From Cephalotus follicularis (lineage: Eukaryota; Streptophyta; Magnoliopsida; Oxalidales; Cephalotaceae), in assembly GCA_001972305.1 (NCBI GenBank), contig BDDD01000084.1:550668-614667 (forward strand): 64,000 nucleotides of DNA, read 5' to 3'. The notes under the pieces are model-generated. The model ran no database searches. It saw nothing but the letters and a program-made list of their open reading frames with translations, and had not been told where the DNA came from. Positions within the stretch are counted from its first letter, which is position 1; every line of letters starts with the position of its first letter. This document shows positions 36,710 to 48,085 of this stretch, piece after piece. The translations under genes were made by a program, and so were the position numbers.

Positions 36710-37081
36710 CCCCATCCTTCGGGGGGTTGTGTTATACTTTTTATGTGCGACATAGGTAGGGCAGCAGGTAGCAGCGGACCGAAGGCTTGAGGATTCCATC
36801 CACCGAGGGATTGTTTTGGATCTGACAGAGTTTGAAATTTTTTATTGTAAATGTACCGGCGAGTATTGTATTGAAATGAAATGACTGGCATAGTATTGTA
36901 ACAGAATACTATTGTATGGTATCGCAATGATGGAATATTGTATTGTATCTTCCGCACAATGACATGTTTTGTAAAGTTTTAAGTTTTCTGCATTTTTATA
37001 TTGCTAGTCCCGACCACTGTATTGTATATTGGATTGAGAGAATTCCACATGTCCGTTCTGCGGGCACGGGGTGTTACAGAA

Positions 37082-37093
37082 TGGTATCAGAGA
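37082..37093 (+). other. Primer binding site of element D
   Basis: TGGTATCAGAGA lies three bases after the 5' LTR and matches the tRNA-Met primer site apart from its last base. Confidence 0.9.
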
Positions 37094-37262
37094 CACTGGT
37101 TGGCCTGCTAGCTAAGTATATTAATGCGTTGATTGAGATTGATTGAATGAAATTGCATGATATATGTTCTTGCTTATTCGTGCCATTGTTTATTGGAAAA
37201 GAGATTGATATTTGAATTGAAAGTGATTGTATCTGATCATCCCATTGTTGCCTTTTATAGCA

Positions 37263-38615
37263 ATGGATAATAGAGGAATGCGTGGCCGACGGTGTGGAAG
37301 GAATGCTCCTACCCTTGCCCCTGCCCCTACGCCTGTTGATGATGAACCGGCTCATGATAACGTCTTTCCATAGTATGATCCTAATGCTCCACCAGCTTGG
37401 GCTGATCCTGAGGTTTGGAGAAAGTTGTGTGCAACTATGGCACAGATGTATACTCTGATGGGACGCCGACAGGCTAGAGCTGAACGTAGACCAAGGAGAG
37501 AAGGCATGTTGAGCCGCTTCTTAAAGTTGCAGCCTTCAGCATTTGTAGGACTCCCTGACCCTACCCTTCCTGAGTCTTGGCTAAATCAATTAGAGAAGAT
37601 CTTTGAGGTCATGGGATGTGATGATGAACAGAAATTGGTATTAGGAGTGTATATGCTTCAAGGAGAAGCCGAGCATTGGTGGGCTATGGTTAACACCGAT
37701 TGGACAAGAAATGGTACAGTCCGCTCTTGGAATGCCTTCAAAGGAGAATTCAATACAAGGTACTACCCTCAAGTAGAGACAGACAGAAGAGAGATTGAAT
37801 TTGCTAACTTGGTACAGGGAAGTATGACAGTTGCTGAGTATGAGGCGAGGTTCTTGCAATTAGCCCGAGCTGCCCCGTACTTAGTGGAAGGCCAAGAGCG
37901 TAGAGCAAAGAAGTTCCTTCGGGGGCTGAGATTGGATTTGAGGAGGCATTTGACTCTCTTGGGATTAACCTCCCTATCGGATATTTCTTCTCGGGCTATG
38001 CAGCTTGAGGATATTGCAGCTGAGACTAAACTGATGAGAGATATGGCCCACACCAGGCCTGCTCCTTCTTCCTGGCAGGGTGGTAGTGACAGTGGTAGCG
38101 CGAAGTCACAGAAGACTAACAATAGCCCCTCTCCTGGTTCTCAAGGTAGCAATCAGGATAGTGAGAGCTTGCCCCATTCTCAGAGGAGAAACAGATCAAG
38201 GAACACACATCGTGGAGACCAATCTACAGCTCCTAGTCAGTGTACACCTTCCAGATTTTCTGGAAGTGGTGATCAGAGTGCTTTGGTTCCTTGTGTGCAT
38301 TATCAGAAAACCAACCATACTTCTGAGAATTGTAGGTGGTTTTTGGGTCTTTGCTTGGGTTGTGGTAGCTTCAACCACATTGCTAGAGATTGTCCTCGGA
38401 GTTTTCGTCCTAGAGGAGTGGATCAGATACAGCAGTCACAGCCTCCACAGGGACCGACTACCAGTATACCATTTTCTTTCCATGCGACTTTACAGTCCAG
38501 AGGGAAACAGCCTATGAGTTCTGCTCCGACAGTTCAGGCTAGAGTTTTTGCTATGGAACCAAGTGCTGCAGCAGGGTTTGATGTTATGATTGGAGGTACT
38601 ATTCGACTCTTTTAG
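37263..38615 (+). pseudogene. Gag of element D, one amber stop
   Basis: The natural start is ATG at 37263 (MDNRGMRGRR); an in-frame TAG at 37371 interrupts codon 37, and the rest is open to 38615. The capsid block includes FLKLQPSAFVGLPDP, YMLQGEAEHWWAMVNTDW, FNTRYYPQVETDRREIEFAN and LVQGSMTVAEYEARFLQLAR. Of two zinc knuckles the first is damaged (CVHYQKTNHTSENC, second C changed to Y) and the second is intact (CLGCGSFNHIARDC). It is the best-preserved coding region of the window, suggesting later loss than pol. The protease frame starts before its end. Confidence 0.93.
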
Positions 38616-38923
38616 CTCCCTGCACAAGTTCTTATTGTTCATCACACTCATACATTGCATTGCATTTTGTCTCCTATGTTGGTTTGAAACTGGAGTACCT
38701 TCCTTTTCTGACGGAGGTATCCACACCTCTCAGTGAGTCAGCGACCACTGATCAAGTGTGTAGAGATTGTATTGTAGAGATTGATGATCGTTGCTTATTA
38801 GCCGATCTTATTGTTCTTCCTATGGGTGGCCTAGAAGTGATTCTGGACATGGATTGGTTGTCTACTAGCTTTGCTCAGGTAGATTGTCATCGAAAGGTAG
38901 TGGTTTTCAATCCTCTGGGATGA
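38616..38923 (+). pseudogene. Protease remnant of element D, active site deleted
   Basis: After a stop at 38613-38615 the frame shifts. At about 38628-38650 the bases for the catalytic DSG are missing: the flanks of LIDSGSSHSY remain, reading SHSYIALHFVSYVG in a shifted frame. Downstream LPFLTEVSTPLSESATTDQV and LEVILDMDWLSTSFAQVDCH confirm a gypsy retropepsin. It cannot be active. Confidence 0.88.
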
Positions 38924-38935
38924 CCACCTTTTCGA

Positions 38936-39245
38936 TTGCTTGGCACCTTAGAGCCTTTGTTTGTTCCGATGATTTCGGATTTGCATGCGGACAGATTGTT
39001 ACGACAGGGATGCCAGGGGTTTTTGGCACACGTGCTCAATACAGATAGATGGCGGACGGAACTGGAAGATATTCCAGTGCTTTGCGAGTTCGCAGATATT
39101 TTTCCTCTGGATTTGACTTCGTCACCGCCTGACCGAGAGATAGTGTTCGTGATTGATTTGATACGGGGAACTGCACCGATTTCTCGAGCACCGTATTGAA
39201 TGGCACTGATAGAATTGAAAGAGTTAAAGATACAGTTGTAGAATC
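38936..39245 (+). pseudogene. Protease-RT linker of element D
   Basis: [35 protein letters not shown] and IDLIRGTAPISRAPY match the linker before RT in A and B. After the stop at 39197 the frame continues as ELKELKIQL, where RT should begin. Confidence 0.9.
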
Positions 39246-39480
39246 TTTTGGACATGGAATTAGAGAAAGTGGCTACTGCTTTTGATGGGGGTTTCAAACC
39301 CGATTCCTCTCTCTCGACAGATGGATTGTTGACAACAGATCAGAGTTTTGAGGAACAAGACCATTTCATTGGTTATTGTTCTTTGGTAGTATCACGGTTC
39401 AATGGAACGCACCTAGGAGCGCGAGGACGATATGAGAGAGAGATATCTCTTCCTGTTTGTTGACCGACTGACTGTTGAAT
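39246..39480 (+). pseudogene. Fused integrase and chromodomain scraps of element D
   Basis: Right after the linker, the segment ATAFDGGFKPDSSLSTDGLL matches the region before the integrase zinc motif in B (LTEDGGLKTDFSVQGDGLI). From about 39344 a different frame reads LRNKTISLVIVLW, a stop, then YHG and MRERYLFL, matching the chromodomain-like tail. Two deletions therefore joined linker to pre-integrase and pre-integrase to tail, removing RT, RNase H and nearly all integrase. Confidence 0.82.
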
Positions 39481-39499
39481 TTGGGGACCAGATTCTTTT

Positions 39500-39512
39500 A
39501 AGGAGGGGAGAA
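39500..39512 (+). other. Polypurine tract of element D
   Basis: AAGGAGGGGAGAA directly precedes the 3' LTR start TGTGATGACCC. Confidence 0.9.
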
Positions 39513-41098
39513 TGTGATGACCCAAATTCCCTTTTTGTATTGTTCATGCGTATACTATACTGTATTGAACTGTATCGGATGGTATTGAACAGAGGTATTC
39601 CTATACCTATCGTTATTGTATCTATTATATGCATGTATAGTTGGGTTTTGGGCTGAGTTTCAGAGAATTGACTGAATTGACTATTTAAGTCAATTTCCTT
39701 TGTCATTTCCCTCATACTCTCACCATTTCTCATTCTTCTCCCTCTCTCTCTACCATTCCCTCTCTCCCTTTAGCTGTGCAGCCTCCTTCTCCCCCTTACA
39801 GCTCCAGATTGGCTTCTCCAGCAACCAAGATAGTGATTACAAGTCTTTTCCTTGCTGTTTGAACAAGGAAAAAGGGGATTCTTGTGTGTTTTTCCGGCCA
39901 TTGATCGATTGTTGCTCAACTGTTGAAGCTTCAGTGATAGGTAGGACTTCTTACTTGAATTGCCTATCTCTTGTATTGATGGAATGATTTAATTGAGTGA
40001 TTAAATGAGTGTATTGAATGAGATTGGGGTTTTTAGGGTTTTAATTTAATCCTTGACCTAATTGTTAATAGAAAGATTGAAATGGAAATTTCAAGGTTGT
40101 AACTAGTTTTATTAACCTTAAAAGACTTATTTTAACCCTTTGTTTGCAAAGAATTGGTTTTAATGGGTTTTTTACTTGAGATTTGGCTATTTTTTCTGCA
40201 TATAATCGAACCTGCCCAGCAAAGACATCGATTCCTAGCCCATGGACATCGATGTATTTTGCTTGAAATGTCGCATCCTTGATTCTGCAGCAAAGACATC
40301 GACGTCTTTCAAAGACATCGACGTCTTTGCCCAGGATTTCTCTTTTTTGAAGAAGATATCGATGCTGAACATCGATGCGCGATCATAGGTTATTTTTAAT
40401 GAAACCCGTCGACGCCTTTTCCCAAAGATATCGACGTCTTTAAGCCAGATCTCTATAGAAATAGAGAAAGACATCGATATCTTTCAAAGACATCGATGTC
40501 CTTCTACAGTTTTAAAGAATTGCCTGAAACGCTTTGATGTCTTTCGCCAAAGACATCGACGCCTACAGTGCATAATGGAATTTTAACTGTTTTAAGCTGA
40601 TTTTCAACTCCTTATCACATTGCCGCTTGACCGGAGCCTCACTTGAGGTATTCAAGCGTTTGAAACACAGTTTTCTATGGTTTTCTAAGATTGGATTGTT
40701 AAATTGATGGAGTGATGGAGTGAACCATGGGCGACGATCTAGTAACTTTCATCAACCGGATAGATATTTCCTTCCTATCTCATTGACTCGATTGTCACCG
40801 TCTATTGGCTACTGATTGATTGATTGATTCAGCCATAAGTGTAGTGAGTCTAAGTTCAGAATGTTGGACGCTCATTCCCATTTCTCCATTAGACATCACC
40901 ACTTATCGGCATTGTACTGACAGATTGATTGATTGTATTGTATGGATCTTATAGAGCGACCTTATGATTCGTGTCGGTATGTTTGGTTGTTGACTCTGTC
41001 CACCTATTCTATCGATCATTTCATTTATTGTATTGTTTTGACCTCCTGACGAGCAGTACTGTATTGATTGACGATTGATTCTCTCTTGAGGGCCGTAG
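39513..41098 (+). repeat. 3' LTR of element D, part 1
   Basis: It is closely similar to 34696-36240. It carries the same CT-rich leader, palindrome array and downstream segments. It is cut by copia element E within GGGCCGTAG and resumes at 52161. Confidence 0.95.
40218..40566. repeat. Phased TCGA palindrome array, 3' LTR of D
   Basis: Centres lie at 40229, 40250, 40300, 40319, 40360, 40373, 40410, 40432, 40475, 40494, 40535 (TTGA) and 40557. The first doublet (40229/40250) keeps a copy that is missing from the 5' LTR, and one extra centre (40373) is present, so the two LTRs differ by gain or loss of single palindromes. Confidence 0.88.
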
Positions 41099-43272
41099 TG
41101 ATGGAAACGGATAAACCGAATCCGATGCCAAAAACGGACTTAGGCATATAGGGTGTAGAATAAAACAAAAAACATAGAAAATGGAAGCGGAAGAACACCC
41201 AATAAAAATAAAAAACAGTCCATAAGGCATGTCCACAGACCACATGGATCACCACATCATCAACAGAATTGAATTGGTGTCACCATAGCATACAATGGTG
41301 ACACACAAGCATGGCAAGAAGAGAAGGACCAAGAGATATACCAGCGGGTGAAGGCTCCTTCTATCTCTGCCACAACACGCTTGAGTAGATTCCCTCTTTC
41401 AAAGCTTCCTATGCGTTCTGCTTCTTATCCAATTCGAAGCCTAAGAGCTCCAAGCACCAAGATGAAAAATAAAGTTCTCTCACACACTCTCTAAGCTTAG
41501 GAAAGGTAAATCTATATTGACCAATGAAATCAAAAATCAATCCACCCTAGATAAGCTCTTGCTTGGTGTATCACAGATGAAGGGAACACTCATAATCTGC
41601 AGAGAGAAATACGATTTTCTCTTGCCCAGCAAAACTCTACCACCCCTTTACATTTTCTGCAGAAAATGCTTATCACTAGCCTCCTCCTTCTCTCTCCCAC
41701 TCTCACATTCACTTAGGATCATGGTCCTCACTCCTAGGGAGTTTGTGGTAATGATCCCTACGTTCCCATAACATGCAAGAATGGGAGATGGCTGCTGGAG
41801 ATGAGAGAGAAAACGTGCCCACGAAGTGAGCTCGTGCACAGGTTGCACGTTCATCTCAAAGACGTCGACGCCTTCCAAAGGACATCGACGCTCATGCAAT
41901 GTGGCACTAAAAATATCGACACTTTCTAAAAGACATCGACGTCTTTAAAAATGTTAAGCATCAACGTCTTTCTAAAAGGCGTCGACGCTTTGTCTATCCA
42001 TTGAAGCAATTAGAGTCTAACTCTTTTAGTGATCTCATGTACCCTTCGAATATTGGTTAAGTAAGATCAAACATATGTGTTTCCACAAAATGTAAAATCC
42101 ACATAACCGATATTTGACACCAAGACTTAATATGTCCAAGATATTAAAGAACTAATCATTATGAGGCAGGGACCCTTTAAAATCTTGGTTAAAACAAGAG
42201 GTGTTCATAAATTACCGAAATACCCCTAGGGTCCGGTTTAGCCATTCTAAATGGTCCTTGACCAATTTAAATGCTATTGGAATAATATCCAAATATTATC
42301 CAGATGAAAAAATTAATCTAATTATATTTCCTATACACCTCATAAACCCTAGATTTTCTAAGTCGTCGGTTCACGTGTACTATAATCCCTTGTCATGCTT
42401 GGCCCCGATTGAGGTCTAGGGTAAGGATATGTGTCAACCCTAGATAATACCTCAATGGCTAAAATATCTGATCATTACTAGGACCTTTGGTAAACTCTCC
42501 GGAAATCTAATTTCCAGTCTACCTCAACCTTGGCCAAGGATTTCATAAGCCCAAAGTATAATCAGACCATAATAGGGCCGATCACCTTCGCTCAGGTGTG
42601 ACAATCCCATATTGCACACTCACTTATATTCGTATAGATTCGATCATACCCAAAGACCACCCGATTGCCAGCCCTGCGTAAGGACTGGGTAAGGTGGAGA
42701 TCAAGGCATAACCGTCTCCATACAATATAGAGTAGTCGCTCAGGTCTAAGGATCAGACGAGTTTGAGAACTCACTAAGTGATGATCACTTATACACAACG
42801 CAACAAGTAGGAGTCACTATTGACATGAGAATAGTGACTATCCAAATAGTGTCTCTTACGCGGGTCCAGTTCAGTGTACATGCTCCCAGCGAGCACCCCG
42901 TATTTGCCCTAGTGTCCAACACATATGGTAGTGAGAGAATCCATCCTCCAATTCCATGAGAATGCAACATACGCGCAAGTTTATCCGGTTCACTAATGCC
43001 CACAAAGTGAACCTATGACTTGGAACAAATTTGACATAAGGAATAAGGTAACCAGTCTCACAGCCTCCATGCCAGGCATCCAACCTTACGTTAGGGCATC
43101 ACAAGTATAAGTAGGTAATTAATAAACTACTTCAATTATGTGATCAAATACAAGTGATATAGCCATAACAAATTAGCACGCATCATATATATAAGGAATA
43201 AGATTGTTTCATACAAGAATGTATATAAAACGACAGTCCATCCAATGGCTTGTCGGGTCACTATATCTAACA
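41099..43272 (-). repeat. 3' LTR of copia E
   Basis: It is 2174 bp and nearly identical to 50007-52160 apart from short indels and the inverted segment at 50165-50189. It keeps the unrearranged sequence there (about 41249-41330). It includes a palindrome array (41857-41991). Confidence 0.95.
41857..41991. repeat. Phased TCGA palindrome array, 3' LTR of copia E
   Basis: Centres lie at 41866, 41886, 41917, 41937, 41962 and 41983, forming three doublets with spacings 20, 20 and 21 bp. Confidence 0.88.
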
Positions 43273-43284
43273 ATCTCCCACTTG
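43273..43284 (-). other. Polypurine tract of copia E
   Basis: The minus strand reads CAAGTGGGAGAT beside the 3' LTR, the standard plant copia polypurine tract. Confidence 0.9.
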
Positions 43285-43386
43285 ACCCTCAAGCCATGAA
43301 CTCCTATAGCCTAGACCCATCGTCCCACGATGATGCTCCAGAGTCTTGGTGCCCATTACCTTGGTCAGTGGATCTGCTGTGTTCTC

Positions 43387-44094
43387 CTATGAGGAGACCC
43401 TCTCAAGTTGTATATCTCCCCTACCAATAATCTCTTGGATTAAATTATAGCGCCGCTCGATGTGTTTGGATCGCTGGTGAGACCGCGGTTCCTTGGCTTG
43501 TGCTACAGCCCCATTATTATCACAGTATATTACAACTAGACTAATAATGGAAGGAACAACTCCTAGTTTGGTAATGAACTTGTGCATCCATACACCCTCC
43601 TTGGCGGCATATGAGGCTGCTATGTACTCGGCTTCTGTGGTAGAATCTGCAATAGTCCCTTGCTTGGAATTGTGCCAGCTCACAGCTCCACCATTAAGTA
43701 TAAAAACGTACCCAGAGACAGATTTGTGATCATCCGGATCACTATCAAAACTGGAGTCTGTAAAGCCCTCCAATTTCAAATCACTATCATTTCCATATAT
43801 CAAGAACATATCCTGAGTCCTCCTAAGGTACTTCAGGATTCCCTTGACCACTTCCCAGTGCTTCTCACCGGAATCAGACTGAAAACGACTTGCCATACCC
43901 AGGGCAAGTGCGATATTAGGCCTAGTACATAACATGGCATACATGATCGACCCTACTGCTGAAGCATAAGGTATCCGACTCATGCGTGCTCTCTCTTCAG
44001 ATGTCTGAGGAGACATCTTTTGAGAAAGATGAATTCCTTCGCCTATTGGTAATAGGCCTCTCTTGGAATTCTCCATGCTAAACCTCTTCAGCAC
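43387..44094 (-). pseudogene. RNase H region of copia E
   Basis: This 235-residue frame is open to its natural stop. It holds RT-to-RNase H linker motifs (MLKRFSMENSKRGLLPIGEG, SRIPYASAVGSIMYAM, RPNIALALGMASRF) and the RNase H core: EGFTDSSFDSDPDDHKSVSG, then STTEAEYIAASYAAKEGVWM and IYCDNNGAVAQAKEP. Catalytic D, E and D are present. A stop at about 44100 separates it from RT, so it is a piece of a broken polyprotein. Confidence 0.94.
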
Positions 44095-44112
44095 CTTGCT
44101 GATGTACTGGCT

Positions 44113-44985
44113 TTAGGAAAGCCCATGCAACCTATTGGATCTATCCCTGAAGATCCTAATACCCAGTATATAGGTGGCTTCTCCCAAATCTTTCATGGAA
44201 AAATTCTTAGTTAGCCATATTTTTGCAAACTGCAACATCCCTACATCATTCCCAATGAGTAGAATGTCATCTACATATAGCACTAAGAAAGTGATACTAG
44301 GTCCCTCTTGCTTTCGATAAACACATGGCTCATCTACATTTTTAACGAAGTCAAAAGCTTTGACTGCTTCATCAAAACGTAGATTCCAGCTACGAGATGC
44401 TTGTTGTAGTCCATAGATGGACCGTTCAAGCTTGCACACCATGTGCGGGTGCTCAAAAGATGTAAACCCGTCGGGTTGGGACATATAAATATCCTCTTCA
44501 AGACGCCCATTTAAGAATGCCGTCTTGACATCCATTTGCCATATCTCATAATCATAATGAGCGAAGATCCATTTGCAGCCAATAGGCACTATGCCTTCGG
44601 GTGCTTCAACCAAATTCCATACTTGATTGGAGTACATGGAATCCATTTCGGATTTCATGGCTCCTAGCCATACTTCAGATTCAGTGCCTTGCACTACCTC
44701 TAAGTAGCTGGCAGGCTCGTCATCTTGAATGACGTTTATCTCATCAGTACCATCAATGAGGAAACCATACCTCTCAGGTGCTAATGGGATTCTACCTGAT
44801 CTCCTCAAAGGAGTTTTGCCTAACTGAGAACCATTCTCAGTCTGAGATCCATTCTCAGCTATGTCTATTGAAGGTCTAACCTCCAACTCCTCCATCTCCT
44901 GTGTGGTTTCTACCTGTGGCAACTCCTTGAGTTCCACCTTACTCCCACTGTTTCCTTCAAGAAGGTATTCCTTCTCTAGGAACAC
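44113..44985 (-). pseudogene. Reverse transcriptase of copia E, internal deletion
   Basis: The 290-residue frame runs from the integrase-RT linker ([16 protein letters not shown]) into RT with [35 protein letters not shown] and [15 protein letters not shown] (YVDD catalytic motif). Between GCKWIF and AHYDYEIW about 45-50 residues usual in copia RT (the segment ending just before the first catalytic D) are missing without a frame change. RT would lack part of the fingers and be inactive. Confidence 0.93.
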
Positions 44986-45033
44986 AACATTTCGCTAAAC
45001 AAATATCTTTTGTTCGCTAGGGTGGCAGAAGTA

Positions 45034-45765
45034 CTATCCTTTTGTTTCTTTAGGATACCCTACAAACCTGCAATGGTCTGACCGCGCTTCCAGCTTATCT
45101 GCTTCAAGCCTCTTGACATAAGCCGGACAGCCCCAAACCTTCAAATGGCTTAGGCTGGTTTTCCTCCCTGACCATACTTGGTATGGAGTAGAAGGCACAG
45201 ATTTTGAAGGAATCAGATTCAAGATATAAGCAGCTGTGTCTAGGGCATAACCCCAGAGATAGGTAGGAAGGTCAGTAAAAGATATCATCGATCGAACCAT
45301 GTCTAACAAAGTTCGATTCCTCCTTTCGGATACACCATTATGCTGTGGTGTTCCAGGAGGAGTCCACTGAGATAGAATTCTGTTATCTCTAAGATAACCT
45401 AGGAATTCAGCTGACAGGTATTCTCCACCTCGGTCCGACTGAAGTATTTTAATGGATTTACCTGTTTATTTTTCTACTTCAAGTCTGAACTCCTTAAATC
45501 TCTCAAAGGATTCTGACTTGTGTTTCATCAGATACACATAACCATACCTAGATAAATCATCGGTAAAAGTTATGAAGTAGATATAACCACCTCGCGCACT
45601 GACTGACATAGGACCACATACGTCAGTATGGACTAAACCTAGTAAGTCCATAGCCCTTTCTCCTTTACCAGAGAAGGGTGATTTGGTCATCTTTCCCAAT
45701 AAACAGGATTCACAAGTTGGATAGGACTCTAAGTCCTGGATATCAAGGAGATCATCCTTAACCAA
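45034..45765 (-). pseudogene. Integrase of copia E
   Basis: The minus strand encodes the zinc-binding end (CESCLLGKMTKSPFSGKG), core residues in GLVHTDVCGPMSVSARGGYI and FTDDLSRYGYVYLMKHKSES, and after a frame break MLDMVRSMISFTDLPTYLWG, YILNLIPSKSV and PYQVWSGRKTSLSHLKVWGC. The middle (about 45310-45465) is in another frame and reads like GGEYLS and PPGTPQHNGVSERRN in part. Typical copia integrase, dead by frameshift. Confidence 0.92.
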
Positions 45766-45807
45766 CTGTGATAGTCTAGCATCACTAAGATGACCAAGTC
45801 TACAATG

Positions 45808-46065
45808 TCAGGTATAGGTTTTATTTAACTCAGTTTCTCTTTGTCTTTTCTTGTTACTTTGCTCTATGGATAGGACTTTGGATTGTGCAGTATTTAAGAC
45901 AAATAATCCATTGTCGATAAAACCATTACCGACACAAACATTGTCAGAATAAACAAAACATTGAATGCCTTGGAATCTGAGCTCCAAGCCCAAATTACAT
46001 AAGTACGAAACACTTATAATATTCCTTACAACATTTGAAATGAAATAACATGGATCAAGTGTCAA
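45808..46065 (-). pseudogene. Protease to GAG-pre-integrase linker of copia E
   Basis: The 85-residue frame includes CYFISNVVRNIISVSYLCNL and FQGIQCFVYSDNVCVGNGFI, the segment between protease and the pre-integrase domain of copia Pol. Its first residues overlap the end of the previous frame by four bases, a frameshift and not a natural start. Confidence 0.88.
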
Positions 46066-46714
46066 TACATGACATTACATAAAGTAACATCATAAATCCC
46101 TACAGCTTCAGCGATGATCCTAACTTTTCTTAGTCCCTGCAATGAATTGCAACGGTTAGTTCCACATCCAGTATCCAATACCCATGAAGAACTACTATTC
46201 AAAGCTAGATTTAGTTCAATCATGAACATACCTGATGTACTTGCACCATGCAAAACATCAGAAGAGACTCCAGCACCAGTAACTCGATAATCCTTTTTCC
46301 AGTGCCCGGTCTTACCGCACTGGAAACAAGCACCTTCAGCAGCTAACTTCTTCAATCGATCTTTGGCAACACTCCCACTAGATCCAAGCTTCCCCTTCTT
46401 CTTCTTTTGCTTCTTCTTACCCTTGCCTTTAGTGTTGACAGGCATGAGCACGCCCTTCCCTTTATAGGAAGATGAGGCACTGCCCTTTCCTTGGGTAGAC
46501 CTAGAAGATGGAAGACACAGGGAGTGGGTCTTTGACTTCCCAAAGTCAAAATCGGCCTCAACCGTCCTCAACATAGCTATCAGCTCAGACAGAGTCACCT
46601 CTATCTTGTTTATGTGAAAGTTCACCAAAAACTATGAGAACGACTTAGGAAGGGACGTCAAAATAAGATCCACATATAGATCATGGCCCATGACAAACCC
46701 TAATTGAGCCAGCT
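46062..46714 (-). pseudogene. Gag C-terminus and protease of copia E
   Basis: The minus strand reads HINKIEVTLSELIAMLRTVE, a lysine-rich basic tract (KGKGKKKQKKKKGKLG), a zinc knuckle CFQCGKTGHWKKDY whose last cysteine is tyrosine, then the protease active site SSSSWVLDTGCGTNRCNSLQ. A stop before FLVNFHINK breaks the Gag. Upstream Gag (LYVDLILTSLPKSFS) is cut off at 46714 by LTR F. Confidence 0.92.
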
Positions 46715-47894
46715 TGTAATACCCTGCTTGTTCGTATGTGCTTTATGGATATTATATATATATATGTATGTGTGTTGTTTTCGGACTTTTAAATTTGTTT
46801 TATTTTAAAGTCCGGTCACCCTGTGTTTTGGGCTTATGTGATTTGGGCTATTTGATACTAGCCTAAATTTTTGGATATGTTTATATGTTAATGTACGTTG
46901 GGTTGGGCCTATGTCATGTCTTTTTTTTTTTTATCAAACTTAATTTTACAACTTTCAAAATATTAAAACAATTCCATTTTATTTTAAAATCCTTTTATCT
47001 TATTTTATTTATTTTCTTTTATCTTTTTTATCTTTTATTCTTTTCCTTTTCTTTCTTCTTCCTTTCTTTCCTTTCTTCTCCTCCCTTCTCCCGACACTCT
47101 CTCCCTCCCTCATAAATTCCACACGTCTTCAATCTCCTTCTTCCTTATTAAGCCGATTTTGTCTCCTCTTCTTCCTTAACAATTCCTCAAATCACTCTAA
47201 TTCTTCCTGTTTTAAAGAATGTCAATGCCTTGGGTATTTGCCATCCGTTTTCTCTATTTGTCACTGCCGATTTCTGCTTGTGAAGCTTGTGTTAATCTGC
47301 TGAGGATTCATTTCATCAGGTTGTTTGAGGTAATCTCAATTTTCTGTTGTCCTTTGGTTGGATTTCTTTGATTGGTTTGAAGCTTTATACTTTTCTCTTG
47401 GTTTGGTTCTTTTGGTCCCCTGTATACAGCCGGTTAACAAGTTAACTATGGTGTTTTTGCTATGTTTCTGGATTCTGGATACTCATTCCAGGTTAGTGGT
47501 TTCACTGTAATGATTGTTTCACTTTGTCTTTGGTTTCGTTGCTAATATTCTTAGTGTCTTTTGATTCCTATGTATACATATGTTCTGTCATAGTGTTAGT
47601 AAGTCTGTCAGCATGTTTTAAATGCCCTAAACATGTCATAATATGGTTTTAAATGTCTGCAAGTGATAATGGATGAAATTTGGACCTAAACATATGCATA
47701 TGCTTAGAGAATTATTTCTTTCTCTTGTAGTTAGACCACTGTCTAACTGTTTCCATGTCGATTATGTGTTCCTGTATCATCTAAATGTCATATATGGTCA
47801 TATGTTTATGTTCTTGTGTCTCTGGTTTAATGTCATTTTCGTTTAAACCAGTTTCTGCATGAAATTGTCAAGTTTCTGCTGTTCTGTCGTCCAG

Positions 47895-48085
47895 AACAGT
47901 CGGTTGTTCTTGTGGACAGTCGGCTGGATTGGATGAGTAGTCGACTGTCTTGGGTTGTGTAGTCGACTGGATCTAAGTGACAGTCGACTGCCTGCATTCT
48001 GGTTTGTGTAGTCGGCTGGCCCTTGTGATTAGTCGACTGTCAAGCTTCCCCAGTCGGCTGGTGCTTTGTAACAGTCGGTTGTTTT
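47895..48085. repeat. Phased CAGTCGACTG palindrome array in LTR F
   Basis: Nine centres lie at 47901, 47921, 47942, 47964, 47985, 48013, 48034, 48055 and 48076; spacings are 20, 21, 22, 21, 28, 21, 21 and 21. Words are CAGTCGACTG, CAGTCGGCTG and CAGTCGGTTG. Spacers of about 11 bp are all different. Confidence 0.92.

Larger units (their letters stand above)
34696..37078 (+). repeat. 5' LTR of element D
   Basis: It is 2383 bp long. It has a TATTTAAG box near 34865, a CT-rich leader (34880-34960), a palindrome array (35400-35712), one copy of the segment that is tripled in the solo LTR at 15527, and the TTAGCC-AGTGT-GGCTAA stem-loop at 36693-36709. The end GGGTGTTACA is followed by the primer site. 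Confidence 0.95.

Noticed and set aside
37425-38615. Start of D gag at the methionine at 37425
   Set aside because: In-frame conserved-looking sequence extends upstream to ATG 37263 across one TAG, and gag of A and B also starts near the primer site.
43245-43730. Plus-strand frames opposite copia RNase H
   Set aside because: They are antisense shadows of the minus-strand RNase H, which has clear catalytic motifs.
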